Origin: Ancylobacter oerskovii
GTDB taxonomy: Bacteria > Pseudomonadota > Alphaproteobacteria > Rhizobiales > Xanthobacteraceae
Reading direction: 5' to 3'
Length of the DNA: 64,000 nt
Assembly (NCBI RefSeq): GCF_018390555.1
Contig: NZ_JAHBGB010000006.1
Span: 372,001-436,000 of the forward strand
Shown: piece by piece, positions 52,640 to 62,449 of the stretch
Position numbering within the stretch: the stretch's first letter is position 1
How the letters are laid out: the number at the start of each line of letters is the position of its first letter
Notes under the pieces: model-generated
What the model saw: the letters and a program-made list of their open reading frames with translations, nothing else
Told to the model about the DNA's origin: nothing
Databases searched by the model: none
Translations under genes and position numbers: made by a program

Positions 52640-53932
52640 ATGCCGCTTCACCTCGACACGAGCTCGCCCGATTTCGCGGAACGCTTCACGGCCTTCCTCG
52701 GCACCAAGCGCGAGGTGTCCGAGGATGTCACCCGCGCCGTCGCGGAGATCATCGCCGAGGTGCGGGCGCGCGGCGATGCGGCGCTGATCGACTATTCCAG
52801 GCGCTTCGACCGCATCGACCTCGCCGAGGCCGGCATCCGCGTCACCGAGGCCGAGATCGACGCCGCCATGGCCGCCGCCGACCCGAAGACGCTGGAAGCC
52901 CTCACCCTCGCCCATGAGCGGATCCGCGCGCACCACGCCCGCCAGCTGCCTTCGGGCGGCCGCTATGTCGATGCGCTCGGCGTCGAGCTCGGCCATCGCT
53001 GGACCCCGGTGGATGCGGTGGGGCTCTATGTGCCGGGCGGCACCGCCGCCTACCCCTCCTCGGTGCTGATGAACGCGGTGCCGGCCAGGGTCGCCGGCGT
53101 CGGTCGCCTCGCCATGGTGGTGCCGGCGCCGGACGGGGTGCTTAACCCGCTGGTGCTGGCCGCGGCCCGGCTCGCCGGCGTCGACGAGGTCTATCGTATC
53201 GGCGGCGCCCAGGCGGTGGCCGCCCTCGCCTATGGCACGCCGACCGTGGCGCCGGTCGCCAAGATCGTCGGGCCCGGCAATGCCTATGTCGCCGCCGCCA
53301 AGCGGCAGGTGTTCGGCACGGTCGGCATCGACATGATCGCCGGCCCCTCCGAGGTGCTGGTGATCGCCGATGGCGAGCAGAACCCCGATTGGATCGCCGC
53401 CGACCTGCTGGCGCAGGCGGAACATGATACCGCGGCGCAATCGATCCTGTTCACCGACAGCCCGGCTCTGGCCAGCGCGGTGGAGGCGGCGGTGGAACGC
53501 CAGCTGGCCACCCTGCCCCGGCGCGACATCGCCTCGGCCTCCTGGGCCGAATTCGGCCTCATCGTCCACCTCACCGCACTGGCGGAGGCGCCCGCTCTGG
53601 TCGACCGGATCGCCCCCGAGCACCTCGAGATCCTCACCGCGGATTGCGAGGAACTCGCCGCGCAGATCCGCCATGCCGGCGCGATCTTCCTCGGCGCGCA
53701 CACGCCGGAGGCCATCGGCGATTATGTCGGCGGCTCCAACCATGTGCTGCCCACCGCCCGCTCGGCCCGCTTCTCCTCCGGGCTGGGCGTGCTCGATTTC
53801 ATGAAGCGCACCTCGATCCTCAAATGCGGACCCGAGCAGTTGCGCGCCCTCGGCCCGGCCGCCATCGCCATCGGCGAGGCGGAAGGGCTCGGCGCCCATG
53901 CCCGCTCGGTCGCCATCCGCCTAAACCTTTGA
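52640..53932 (+). CDS. hisD: Histidinol dehydrogenase HisD
   Basis: 430 residues from ATG 52640. [60 protein letters not shown], catalytic and zinc residues in [12 protein letters not shown] and APEHLEIL. It performs the last two steps of histidine synthesis, histidinol to histidine with NAD. Confidence 0.97.
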   Translation: MPLHLDTSSPDFAERFTAFLGTKREVSEDVTRAVAEIIAEVRARGDAALIDYSRRFDRIDLAEAGIRVTEAEIDAAMAAADPKTLEALTLAHERIRAHHARQLPSGGRYVDALGVELGHRWTPVDAVGLYVPGGTAAYPSSVLMNAVPARVAGVGRLAMVVPAPDGVLNPLVLAAARLAGVDEVYRIGGAQAVAALAYGTPTVAPVAKIVGPGNAYVAAAKRQVFGTVGIDMIAGPSEVLVIADGEQNPDWIAADLLAQAEHDTAAQSILFTDSPALASAVEAAVERQLATLPRRDIASASWAEFGLIVHLTALAEAPALVDRIAPEHLEILTADCEELAAQIRHAGAIFLGAHTPEAIGDYVGGSNHVLPTARSARFSSGLGVLDFMKRTSILKCGPEQLRALGPAAIAIGEAEGLGAHARSVAIRLNL

Positions 53933-53942
53933 GATTGCTCGC

Positions 53943-54440
53943 ATGGCAGATGGCGAAGACCCTCATGCCGATACGCGGCGCCTGGTGGCGGTGAGGCTCG
54001 ATCCCGCCTCCATCGGCCGCTCCAATCGCGATATCGAGCATGAGCGCGCCATCGCCATCTACGATCTCATCGAGGAGAACAGCTTCGCGCCGCTCGGCGA
54101 TCCGCAGCCCGGTCCCTACGCCCTCACCGTCTCGCTCGCCGACAACCGGCTAGTGCTCGACATCGCGCGGCAGGATGGCGAGCCGGTGGTTTCGCACCAC
54201 CTCTCGCTCAGCCCGCTGCGGCGGGTGGTGAAGGATTATTTCCTTGTCTGCGAAAGCTATTACGACGCCATTCGCCATGCGAGCCCCTCGCAGATCGAGG
54301 CGATCGACATGGGCCGGCGCGGTCTCCACAACGAGGGCTCCGAGCTGCTGCGCGAGCGGCTGAAGGACAAGGTCGCCTGCGACTTCACCACGGCGCGGCG
54401 GCTGTTCACCCTCGTCTGCGCCTTGCATTGGAAGGGCTGA
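53943..54440 (+). CDS. UPF0262 family protein
   Basis: 165 residues. [36 protein letters not shown] and the C-terminal [20 protein letters not shown] segment are the UPF0262 signature, which in rhizobia always follows hisD. It overlaps the next gene by 13 bases. Function unknown. Confidence 0.93.
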   Translation: MADGEDPHADTRRLVAVRLDPASIGRSNRDIEHERAIAIYDLIEENSFAPLGDPQPGPYALTVSLADNRLVLDIARQDGEPVVSHHLSLSPLRRVVKDYFLVCESYYDAIRHASPSQIEAIDMGRRGLHNEGSELLRERLKDKVACDFTTARRLFTLVCALHWKG

Positions 54441-54919
54441 GCGCGGTGGTGGAAGCGCTGCAGCCACGGCTTGATCCGGCGCCCCGGAAGGCGCGCCCGC
54501 AGGCCGTGCTGTTCATGTGCGGCCAGAACAGCGTGCGCTCGCCCATGGCCGCGGCGCTGGCCCGCCATCTGTTCGGGCGTTCCATCTATGTCGGCTCGGC
54601 CGGCGTGCTGAAGGGCGAACCCGACCCCTTCGTCGCCGCCGCCATCGACGAGATCGGCCTCGACCTCAGCCGGCACCGGCCGCAGACGCTCGAAGAACTC
54701 GAGGAAAATGAAGGCCTTGCCTTCGATCTCGTCATTACCCTTTCCCCCGATGCCCATCATCGCGCCCTGGAACTGACCCGCAGCAACGCCCTGGACGTGG
54801 AATACTGGCCGACGCCCGACCCGACGCTCGTCACCGGCAATCGCGAGCAGTGCCTCGACGCCTATCGCGCGGTGCGCGACGAGCTCGAAACACGCATCCG
54901 CGCGCGTTTCCGCCCATGA
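54428..54919 (+). CDS. Low-molecular-weight phosphatase family protein
   Basis: 163 residues. P-loop [12 protein letters not shown] fits C(X)5R(S) with Cys and Arg, and the Asp loop near YWPTPDPTL supports an LMW protein-tyrosine-phosphatase/arsenate-reductase fold. In most Rhizobiales this gene is followed by infA; here it is followed directly by maf. Confidence 0.88.
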   Translation: MEGLSAVVEALQPRLDPAPRKARPQAVLFMCGQNSVRSPMAAALARHLFGRSIYVGSAGVLKGEPDPFVAAAIDEIGLDLSRHRPQTLEELEENEGLAFDLVITLSPDAHHRALELTRSNALDVEYWPTPDPTLVTGNREQCLDAYRAVRDELETRIRARFRP

Positions 54920-55013
54920 CGACGGTCGGCAAGCGTTCACAGCCGCGCGGCTTTCCAGTAGCGTGCCGGCCAATCGGCCCGTTGGATTCTCCGGCGGCAC
55001 AAGGAGTTCTCGC

Positions 55014-55637
55014 GTGAGTTCCCGTCCTACCCTGGTCCTGGCGTCCGCCTCGCCGCGTCGACTGGCGCTGCTCGCCCAGGCCGGCATCGAACCTGATGCA
55101 TTGCTGCCGGCCGATATCGACGAAACTCCCGAGCGTGCCGAGCTGCCGCGCCGTCTCGCCGTGCGCCTCGCCCGCCAGAAGCTCGACGCCGCGGATGCCC
55201 GCCGCCGCGCGACCGGGGAGTATGACGGCGCCTTCCTGCTGGCGGCCGACACCGTCGTCGGCGTCGGGCGACGCATCCTGCCCAAGCCCGAACTGGGTGA
55301 GGAAGCGGAAGATTGCCTGCACCTGCTCTCCGGCCGCGCGCATCGCGTCTATACCGGCGTGGCGCTGATGACGCCGAAGGGCGGCATACGCACCCGGCTG
55401 GTGGAGACGCGGGTGCGTTTCAAGCGTCTCTCGGGCGAGGAAATCACCGCCTATGTCGCCTCGCGCGAATGGCTCGGCAAGGCCGGCGGCTATGCCATAC
55501 AGGGCCTGGCCGGCACCTTCGTGGTCAAGCTGGTTGGTTCCTACACCAATGTCGTCGGCCTGCCACTGGCCGAGACGGTAGCGCTGCTCGCCGGCGAACG
55601 CTTCCCGGTACATGGGCGCTGGGGGAACCCGGCATGA
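55014..55637 (+). CDS. maf: Maf family nucleotide pyrophosphatase
   Basis: 207 residues. GTG 55014 is chosen because AAGGAG lies seven bases upstream and [22 protein letters not shown] then begins near the N-terminus; the ATG at 54963 precedes a non-conserved stretch. AADTVV with catalytic Asp and [27 protein letters not shown] complete the Maf fold. It removes non-canonical nucleotides and can affect septum formation. Confidence 0.93.
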   Translation: MSSRPTLVLASASPRRLALLAQAGIEPDALLPADIDETPERAELPRRLAVRLARQKLDAADARRRATGEYDGAFLLAADTVVGVGRRILPKPELGEEAEDCLHLLSGRAHRVYTGVALMTPKGGIRTRLVETRVRFKRLSGEEITAYVASREWLGKAGGYAIQGLAGTFVVKLVGSYTNVVGLPLAETVALLAGERFPVHGRWGNPA

Positions 55638-55849
55638 CCGACGATACGACCGACAAGTCCGCCGCGAAGCCCTGCCCGATCTGCGGCAAGCCGGCAATAG
55701 CGCGCTATCGGCCGTTCTGCTCCAGCCGCTGCGCCGATGTGGACCTGCATCGCTGGCTGTCCGGCGGTTATTCCATACCCGGAAGCACCGATGAGGACGA
55801 GGATGGCGACGAGGTTCCCCTGGTGCCGCGGACACCGGACGAGCGCTGA
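55634..55849 (+). CDS. yacG: DNA gyrase inhibitor YacG
   Basis: 71 residues; ATG overlaps the maf stop (ATGA). Zinc finger CPIC-x11-CSSRC with four cysteines, then [13 protein letters not shown] and an acidic tail, all typical of YacG, which binds GyrB and inhibits gyrase. Confidence 0.95.
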   Translation: MTDDTTDKSAAKPCPICGKPAIARYRPFCSSRCADVDLHRWLSGGYSIPGSTDEDEDGDEVPLVPRTPDER

Positions 55850-56066
55850 TCCCGCCCCCGTCGATCGCCACGGAAGGCGCAAGAGCGCGACGGAGGGTTC
55901 CCCCGCCCTTCCCGCGCGACGCGGCAAATGCTTGCAGGACAAGGCGTTAGAGGCGGACGGCGGCGAGTTGGGGATAGCGTCATTTTTCCGTCGAGCCTTA
56001 TGGACATGCCGGGAGGGAGACTCTATAAACCGCCCCGCTCCGCACGGTTGATCCCGTGCCGGCTAC

Positions 56067-56142
56067 GCCCAGGTAGCTCAGTTGGTAGAGCATGCGACTG
56101 AAAATCGCAGTGTCGGCGGTTCGACTCCGTCCCTGGGCACCA
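56067..56142 (+). tRNA. tRNA-Phe(GAA)
   Basis: 76 nt with acceptor GCCCAGG, D-arm TAGCTCAGTTGGTA, anticodon stem TGCGA/TCGCA around CTGAAAA (anticodon GAA), T-loop TTCGACT and CCA encoded. Composition of the DNA drops to the right of its 3' end. Confidence 0.96.
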
Positions 56143-56349
56143 TTTTCTTCAATAAAATCAATAGTTTAGACACACCAGCGGGATGGCGCGCAAATGCACC
56201 CCGAGCCTCGGGTTGCGCCGGGGTGTCGAGAGGCGCGTGCTTGAATGAAATGGGATGTGTCGGACTGAATTAGTCGGCGCCCGCGTCGCTCAATGACCAG
56301 GATCGCGCGCGCCTATCGGCGAGTTCAAGCCATCCAACTCTCCGGCTCT

Positions 56350-57042
56350 CTATTGCACGCGCCGCGGCTGATGGGCGAAGGCACTGAGTCCCAGCCATTG
56401 CAGCATCGAGCGAGCGAGAACCGGATCGCCTTCGATGTTGAGCTGCCCGCTGTCTGTCTCGCTCCTGATAGTGGCCAGTCCCATCCAGATCGCCGTCATC
56501 GAGCGGAGCGAGCTCTTCACCAACAGGTCGAGCTCATGGCCCGGATCGAAATTGCACAGGTCGACGGCGCCGCCCTCCACCACCAGCCACCAGCTCTTCT
56601 GAGCGGCAGGAAGTTCGGGGTACAGAAACTGTATCGTGCAGCGTCGATCCGGCAGCTGGTCCACCTTCAGGCTACGCCGCATGTCCCACATCAGCAGGGA
56701 AGGGTCGAGATTCTTCAGCGACAGCCGCGATTCCATCCAGCGTTGAGCCCAGTTGCCGAGGCCCATGATCACGGGTCTCAGCTCCTCGCCAGCCTCGGAA
56801 AGCCTATACTCCACGCTGCCGTTCGCTTTGCGTGCCAGCGTGACGACCCCCGCCTGCTCCAGTTCCTTCAGCCGCTTTGACAGGAGGGTCGGCGACATCT
56901 TCGGCACCCCTCGCCTCAGATCGTTGAACCGCGTGCTACCGCAGAGTAATTCGCGCACCACAAGCGTCGTCCAGCGGCAGCACAGGATTTCCGAGGCCAT
57001 CGCGACCGGACAAAACTGCCCGTAACTGCCACGCTCATCCAT
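56350..57042 (-). CDS. HxlR-family transcriptional regulator with SCP2-like C-terminus
   Basis: 230 residues. HxlR winged helix about 8-95: CPVAMASEILCCRWTTLVVRELLCGSTRFNDLRRGVPKMSPTLLSKRLKELEQAGVV. The second half (SWWLVVEGGAVDLCNFDPGHELDLLVKSS) resembles the sterol-carrier-like sensor attached to some HxlR regulators. It is divergent from the acyl-CoA-dehydrogenase-like gene 145 bases away and probably controls it. Confidence 0.88.
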   Translation of the reverse strand: MDERGSYGQFCPVAMASEILCCRWTTLVVRELLCGSTRFNDLRRGVPKMSPTLLSKRLKELEQAGVVTLARKANGSVEYRLSEAGEELRPVIMGLGNWAQRWMESRLSLKNLDPSLLMWDMRRSLKVDQLPDRRCTIQFLYPELPAAQKSWWLVVEGGAVDLCNFDPGHELDLLVKSSLRSMTAIWMGLATIRSETDSGQLNIEGDPVLARSMLQWLGLSAFAHQPRRVQ

Positions 57043-57187
57043 GCCCGGCCCCTCCGCGAACCAGATCCCCGCTCAGGTACATGCTAGCCGATGACCGGCT
57101 ACCGTAAAATCGCACAGGTACAGTTGCTGAACTAGAGGGGCGCGGCATCCTGCGGGATCCTCCGGCATCGGACCAAAGGAGGTCGCC

Positions 57188-58360
57188 ATGTCGACGAACA
57201 CGATCCTGAAAATGCCTGTCATGCAGAATGTCGCGGAGGCCACTGGTGGCTCGTCCGTGGTCGAGACGGCCCGGCGGCTGGCGCCGATTTTCGCGGAACG
57301 CGCAGCCGAGATCGACCACAGCGGCCTTTTTGTCAGCGAGAACTACGCGCTGCTGAAGGAAGCCGGCCTGATCGAAGCGGGAGTTCCGCGCGAACTCGGC
57401 GGCGGAGGAGCCGAGATCGCCGATCTCGCTGAGATGCTGCGCCTCCTGGCGCATGCCTGCGGCTCCACCGCGCTTGCCTTCTCGATGCACACACATCAGG
57501 TGGCCATTCCGGCCTGGCGCTGGCGCCATCAAGGCGTCGCAGCCGTAGAACCGCTGCTGAGGAGGGTCGCGGCCGAGCGCCTTATCCTGCTCTCCTCCGG
57601 GGGATCGGACTGGATCGGTGGCTCGGGAAAGGCCGAGAAGGTAGAGGGCGGCTACCGCATCACGGCGCGAAAAGTCTTCACCTCCGGGGCCGAGGCTGGC
57701 GATGTTCTGATGACCGGGGCCGTCTGCGAGGCCGATGACGGTAGCCGCTCGGTGATCCATTTCGGCGCGTCGATGAAGGCTCCCGAGGTCCGGATCGAAG
57801 ACACCTGGCACACGCTCGGCATGCGCGGCACGGCTTCGAACGACGTGGTGATCGAGGATCTGTTCATCCCCGAAGGCCATGTCGCCTTCACGCGCAAGGC
57901 GAGCGAGTGGCATCCTGTGTTTCAGATCATCGCTACCACAGCCTTTCCCCTGATTTATGCCGTCTATCTCGGCATTGCCGAGAGTGCCCGCGACATCGCG
58001 ATCGACGCGGCGCGGGCGAAGCCGCAGGCAGATGTCACGCTCGCCGGCCGTATGGACACGGAACTGCGTGCCGCGCAGCTTGCGCATCGCTGGATGCTCG
58101 ACACGGTCGCCCGCAATGCTCCTTCCGCGGAGACGGTCAACGAGGTCATGATCGGCCGCTCACTGGTCGCCCGTCATGCCATAGCCGCGGTCGAACTTGC
58201 CATGGAGTTGACCGGCGGCGCATCCTTCTACCGGAAGAACGGGCTGGAGCGCCGGTTCCGTGACATTCAGGGCGCCCGCTTCCATCCGCTCCAGGCCGGC
58301 CCTCAGGCACGCTATGCCGGTGCGGTCGCGCTCGGTCTGCCGACGGGTTCCGTGTTCTGA
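57188..58360 (+). CDS. Acyl-CoA dehydrogenase superfamily flavoprotein
   Basis: 390 residues, AAGGAGG-like site just upstream. ACAD fold: N-terminal helices, SSGGSDWIGGSGKAEKVEGGYRITARKVFTSGAEAGDVLM beta domain, and C-terminal VELAMELTGGASFYRKNGLERRFRDIQGARFHPLQAG. I do not see a clear catalytic Glu, so it may act as a flavin-dependent monooxygenase (DszC/SfnC-like) rather than a fatty-acid dehydrogenase. The single-gene layout with a divergent HxlR regulator fits an inducible catabolic or detoxifying step. Confidence 0.85.
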   Translation: MSTNTILKMPVMQNVAEATGGSSVVETARRLAPIFAERAAEIDHSGLFVSENYALLKEAGLIEAGVPRELGGGGAEIADLAEMLRLLAHACGSTALAFSMHTHQVAIPAWRWRHQGVAAVEPLLRRVAAERLILLSSGGSDWIGGSGKAEKVEGGYRITARKVFTSGAEAGDVLMTGAVCEADDGSRSVIHFGASMKAPEVRIEDTWHTLGMRGTASNDVVIEDLFIPEGHVAFTRKASEWHPVFQIIATTAFPLIYAVYLGIAESARDIAIDAARAKPQADVTLAGRMDTELRAAQLAHRWMLDTVARNAPSAETVNEVMIGRSLVARHAIAAVELAMELTGGASFYRKNGLERRFRDIQGARFHPLQAGPQARYAGAVALGLPTGSVF

Positions 58361-58858
58361 AAGGATGAGAGAGCCGCCGGACTTGTCACACATCGGCCGT
58401 GTGGCGTGCCGCCACCCCACGCGCAGAGAACTCCTCCGTCGGCCGCGCCGCGTGAATTTTGACCACGAGAAAGGGCGAGGATCCCCCCCGCCCTGTGCTC
58501 TTCGGATTTGCCGTGTTCACTCAGCTAGCAAGCGCCGCCCGCCTGCTTCTCGAATTCTGAGCCTTTCGGCCACTCCCATGCCGCACGCGGCTTATGAACC
58601 CTTACCAGCTCGGGGTATTTCTTCGGCTCTGGGGAGCGATGCGCAGCGTCTCACAGGTTGGGCGTGGATCGAGCTTGATCTTGTCGAGTATGGCTCCCAA
58701 GCTGACCATTGCCTTTTCGGACCATCGCCCGAATAAAATAATGCCACCCAGATCGTCGAGAACAATTCCATCACGTCCAGCGACCGGGGGAGCGCCATTT
58801 GCGGATCTCAGGCCTGCTTCATTTAGAAATTCAGCGGGTCATCGTTGCCATGAGGGGC
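58361..58858. other. 498-bp gap without a convincing gene
   Basis: Falls between two convergent genes. Plus-strand frames here (58260-58736, 58594-58923) carry no recognisable motif and look random. No terminator stands out. It may be decayed DNA of the accessory region. Confidence 0.5.
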
Positions 58859-59887
58859 TCAATTTCCAGGAGACAGATCAAGCCGGCCCTGCCCCCGCTC
58901 GCATTGCCATGCGATGTATATAAATATCGCCAGGGAAATGAGAGGAAAATACACACGCGCCTCGTTCAGAAGGCCAAATATTATTATATTTACAACAATC
59001 ATGTAAAATAATAAAATTGCCAATCTTATGGAAATATTATTAGTTTCTATAAATATAATTGACAAATATATTACAACCATCCACAATGTAACGACATACG
59101 CTTCGCTTCCTGAGAGGAAGCCAACAAAGAAAATTTCTTTCAAATTATGAAATAAATTTACATGATTTCCTATAAATTGATTGCCGCCATCTACCCCTCC
59201 GAACGAACTCTCGAGAAACAAATAATCACGTGATAGTTTTATATATATAAAGCCGCATATGATAAATATTATGTATGTAATACAATACAATATATGTTCT
59301 CTTTTGTTTATTGATGTTAAATATTTTCTAGAATAAAATATGCTATACACTTCATAAAATATACAAATTACCGGTACAAACAACGCAATTTCACGATTTA
59401 AAATCGCAGTTGGATACAGAAAAATCATAAGTCTTTTATTATCAACAAACAAAATAATATACGAAATGATAGTAAATATCAAAATATCTATCATATCCCA
59501 CGTATATATCCAATAATCTTGCAACACAAGAAACATAAAAGACCAGAAACATACGCATAGCACTGCAGCTCTGACCGATAGATAGATCGACCTGAGCAAG
59601 ATGTAGAACAGTGCGTTTTGTGCCAGCAACCCGAGCGCGGTGAAGACGAGCAGGCTTTGCCGGTAGGTCGGAACGACCGTATTGATTCCAAGCACCAAGT
59701 ACGGCCCGAGAAGGCGGTTCTGGAATGCACGCCAATGAGGCCGCCCCGTTATGACGCCGTAAGCGGCATCCGCCAGGTCCTTCCAGTCTCCATGCATCAT
59801 GTAGAGCGCCCGGAAGGTCAGCGCCGAAACGACAATCGTCAGCAGGAGGCCAGAAAAATCCTTTCTTTCAACCCAGGCCGGCATCAT
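58859..59887 (-). CDS. Multi-span membrane protein, candidate GT-C type glycosyltransferase (arabinosyltransferase slot)
   Basis: 342 residues, about nine hydrophobic spans. An N-terminal HWRAFQNRLLGPYLVLGIN loop and ILNREIALFVPVICIFYEVY (NRE motif) resemble integral membrane proteins found in polysaccharide clusters. Composition is chimeric: codons 1 to about 108 are GC-rich, about 110 to 325 extremely AT-rich (near 30% GC), and the last 16 GC-rich. Only 23 bases separate it from the DprE2-like gene, so it ends the D-arabinose donor operon, in the position occupied by the arabinosyltransferase AftA after DprE2 in mycobacteria. It is much shorter than AftA and shows no clear homology, so transfer of D-arabinose is an inference from context. 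Confidence 0.7.
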   Translation of the reverse strand: MMPAWVERKDFSGLLLTIVVSALTFRALYMMHGDWKDLADAAYGVITGRPHWRAFQNRLLGPYLVLGINTVVPTYRQSLLVFTALGLLAQNALFYILLRSIYLSVRAAVLCVCFWSFMFLVLQDYWIYTWDMIDILIFTIISYIILFVDNKRLMIFLYPTAILNREIALFVPVICIFYEVYSIFYSRKYLTSINKREHILYCITYIIFIICGFIYIKLSRDYLFLESSFGGVDGGNQFIGNHVNLFHNLKEIFFVGFLSGSEAYVVTLWMVVIYLSIIFIETNNISIRLAILLFYMIVVNIIIFGLLNEARVYFPLISLAIFIYIAWQCERGQGRLDLSPGN

Positions 59888-59910
59888 TACCCGCTCCCCA
59901 AAATATCCGG

Positions 59911-60672
59911 CTAGTATTTGATCCTCTTGAACATTGTCTCGGGCATATGCCGAATGATCGTCATGATGGGCTGCCAGATCGAGCGGACATAAACGACGTC
60001 CTTGTGCCTTCGTATGGCGGCGGCCACCGCAGCGCCGACTTCCTCGGGCTGCGCGGTCAGGACGGGCGGCAGCTTGAGGCCCGCCGTCATGCGCGTGGCG
60101 ACGAAGCCGGGCTTGATTGTCACCACACGAACGGATGTGCGCGACAACCTCGCCCTGAGGCCTGAGAGAAACGCGGTAAACCCCGCCTTGGCCGATCCGT
60201 AAACATAGTTCGACGCCCGTCCTCGCTCCCCGGCGACCGAACTGATGCCGACGATCACCCCTCGGCCGCGGGCCTCAAACCGGTTGGCCACGAGGCCAAG
60301 AAGCAGGGCCGGCGCGACGTAGTTGGTCTCCATGACGAGCTTGGCGGCGATCGGATCGCCGCGGGATACGGTGTGATCGCCGAGCAGGCCTGCGACGCAG
60401 ACCACGATGTCAGGCAGCGCCGGCAGCCCGTCGAGCAGGCCGGCATGAGTTTCAAGGGCGAGAAGGTCGAACCCGACGACCGTCACCTCCGTACGATAGC
60501 GAAGCCGGATGTCCTGCGCATCCGGCTCCATGCGTGCCGTGTCGCGCGCGGTGAGGATCAAGGCGCCCCCCGCCGCCGCATGGCGGTGCGCGATGGCGCG
60601 CCCCATATCGGAGGTGCCGCCGACCACCAGCATGAGCGCTCCCGTCCCATGTGCGGCGCCGGATGCATTCAT
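59911..60672 (-). CDS. DprE2-like short-chain dehydrogenase (decaprenyl-phospho-2-keto-arabinose reductase)
   Basis: 253 residues. NAD(P) loop VVGGTSDMGRAIA, SSVAGERGRASNYVYGSAKAG with Ser, Tyr158 and Lys162 as the catalytic set. The start overlaps the DprE1-like gene by four bases. Next to DprE1 it should reduce decaprenyl-phospho-2-keto-D-arabinose to the arabinose form with NADH. Confidence 0.85.
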   Translation of the reverse strand: MNASGAAHGTGALMLVVGGTSDMGRAIAHRHAAAGGALILTARDTARMEPDAQDIRLRYRTEVTVVGFDLLALETHAGLLDGLPALPDIVVCVAGLLGDHTVSRGDPIAAKLVMETNYVAPALLLGLVANRFEARGRGVIVGISSVAGERGRASNYVYGSAKAGFTAFLSGLRARLSRTSVRVVTIKPGFVATRMTAGLKLPPVLTAQPEEVGAAVAAAIRRHKDVVYVRSIWQPIMTIIRHMPETMFKRIKY

Positions 60673-61994
60673 AGGCCCAACCTCCGAGAGAGAAGCGAAG
60701 AGAGGTGCCGCACCGGATCCAGGCGCTCGCGCAGAGCGCGAAAGGCGTCCAATTGGTCATAGCCTGCCAGCATGGCGGCACCGCTGCGCGCATCCTTGGC
60801 GAGATAGAGCCGGCCGCCGAAAGCGGCCACGATAGCGTCGAGTTGCTCCAGCAGCTTGAATGTGCCGGCCGAGACGGGAAAGTCCAACGCCAGCGTATAT
60901 CCTTCGCGCGGAAACGACAGCGAGCCGGCGCGGCTCCTTACCGTGCCGAACAGCTTCAGTACCGCCAGGAACGATCCAGCGCCCGCCGCCGCCACGCGAT
61001 CGAGTATGGCCCGCAGCCCTTCACGGCTTGCCGACTTCGGCAGCACGAACTGGTATTGCACGAAGCCGTTCCGGCCATACAGCCGGTTCCACCCCCCGAT
61101 GGCATCGAGCGGATAGAAATAGGACACCAGCGACACGATGCGCTCGCCTGGGCGCCCGCGGGCGTAATAAAGGGCGTTGAAGGCGGCGACCGACCGTTGG
61201 TTCATCACCCAGGCGGGACTGGACACAGGCAGCGCCAGTCTTTGCCGCGGAACATCCGCAAACGGCCGCCCCTCCCGTGTGGGCGGCAGGGCGGATCTTG
61301 GCAGATGCTCGCCCAGGGTAACCAGCGACCGCCCCAACCGTCCCCCCGATGCCAGACAGTCGATCCATGCCACGGAGTAGGTCGACGCGTCATTCGACTC
61401 GAAAAGATCCATCGCCTCGTCGAGGGTCGCCGCCTTCAGCAGCCGCTGTGCCATTAGGTCGGTCTCGATCCGCTGCATGGCGAAGGCGACCCGGAGAATA
61501 ACCCCTGTCAGCCCCATCCCCCCGAGCGTGGCGTTGAAAAGCCCGACATTCTCCTCGCTGGAGCAACGCATGACGCCGCCATCGGCCAGCATCAGATCGA
61601 GCCAATAGACATGATCGCCGAATGAACCGGCGACGTGGTGGTTCTTGCCGTGCACATCCGCCGCCACCATGCCGCCGATGGTGACGAAGCGCGTGCCGGG
61701 CGTCACCGGCACGAACCAGCCGCGCGGGACGAAAAGAGCCACGAGGTCCGACAGCAATACGCCCGCCTCGCAGACCATAAAGCCGCTGCCCTCATCGAAG
61801 GCGACCAGCCGGCTCATGCGTCGCATGTCGAGCACGCAGGTTTCATTGAGGGCGGCATCGCCATAGGAGCGGCCATTGCCGCGGGCGATGAGGCTGGTCG
61901 CGCATGCGAGGTGCGCGCAGATTTCGGTGTCGGTGCGGGGCTGCTCCGGCACGACCTCGACACACGGATAGCGTCCCCATCCCGAAAGCTTCAT
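60669..61994 (-). CDS. DprE1-like FAD oxidoreductase (decaprenyl-phospho-ribose 2-epimerase, oxidising half)
   Basis: 441 residues from ATG 61994, which overlaps the GtrA gene stop. FAD_binding_4 and ALO-type domains: SLIARGNGRSYGDAALNET, PGTRFVTIGGMVAADVHGKNHHVAGSFGDHV, then GMGLTGVILRVAF. The C-terminal block GYTLALDFP ... GGRLYLAKDAR aligns with the M. tuberculosis DprE1 region holding Cys387 and Lys418. Here the cysteine is Ala369 and the lysine is Lys400, keeping the same 31-residue spacing. It oxidises the C2 hydroxyl of the lipid-linked ribose. Ala at this place should make it insensitive to covalent benzothiazinone inhibitors. Confidence 0.92.
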   Translation of the reverse strand: MKLSGWGRYPCVEVVPEQPRTDTEICAHLACATSLIARGNGRSYGDAALNETCVLDMRRMSRLVAFDEGSGFMVCEAGVLLSDLVALFVPRGWFVPVTPGTRFVTIGGMVAADVHGKNHHVAGSFGDHVYWLDLMLADGGVMRCSSEENVGLFNATLGGMGLTGVILRVAFAMQRIETDLMAQRLLKAATLDEAMDLFESNDASTYSVAWIDCLASGGRLGRSLVTLGEHLPRSALPPTREGRPFADVPRQRLALPVSSPAWVMNQRSVAAFNALYYARGRPGERIVSLVSYFYPLDAIGGWNRLYGRNGFVQYQFVLPKSASREGLRAILDRVAAAGAGSFLAVLKLFGTVRSRAGSLSFPREGYTLALDFPVSAGTFKLLEQLDAIVAAFGGRLYLAKDARSGAAMLAGYDQLDAFRALRERLDPVRHLSSLLSRRLGL

Positions 61995-62449
61995 GCCGGG
62001 CGCTCCTCCGGGTGAGACGCGTCTAGGGGAGGTGTGTCGAAGACGACGGCCTTGTCGAGCCGGTATTTCATGGCATAGCCCACCATCAGGCCGAGCACCC
62101 CGCCGATATAAAGGCCGGCTCCCTCGGGATCGATCAGGGACCCGATGATTTCGGCCGCCCAGAAGATCGCGGTGGTCAACAGGCCCGTCGCGCCATAGAG
62201 TAGGAACTTCTGCGCATGGGCGGCCGCGCCCGTCGAGACGTCGCGGAAGATGTAGCGCTTGTCGAGGCCATATTTGGCAACGAGCCCGACAGCGGTCCCG
62301 AAAGCCAAAGCGAGAAGCAATCCCGGCCATCCATCCACATTCGCCAACGCCGCCATGCGCAGCACGCACCATTGCGCAGCGAGATTGATGCCGATCGCCA
62401 GCACTGCGAACAGCGCGTAGAGCACGGCGATGCGCTGGGCGGGCGTCAT
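61991..62449 (-). CDS. GtrA family membrane protein
   Basis: 152 residues, four hydrophobic spans, GtrA fold: FAVLAIGINLAAQWCVLRM, FGTAVGLVAKYGLDKRYIF and the C-terminal GYAMKYRLDKAVVF. Start follows the HAD-UbiA stop with no gap and the end overlaps DprE1. The mycobacterial homologue Rv3789 lies just before DprE1 and is implicated in handling decaprenyl-phosphoryl-arabinose, so a flippase or anchoring role is likely here. Confidence 0.88.
   Translation of the reverse strand: MTPAQRIAVLYALFAVLAIGINLAAQWCVLRMAALANVDGWPGLLLALAFGTAVGLVAKYGLDKRYIFRDVSTGAAAHAQKFLLYGATGLLTTAIFWAAEIIGSLIDPEGAGLYIGGVLGLMVGYAMKYRLDKAVVFDTPPLDASHPEERPA

Noticed and set aside
50344-53899. Long minus-strand frames opposite murA and hisD
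   Set aside because: Shadows of murA and hisD; no motif and biased composition.
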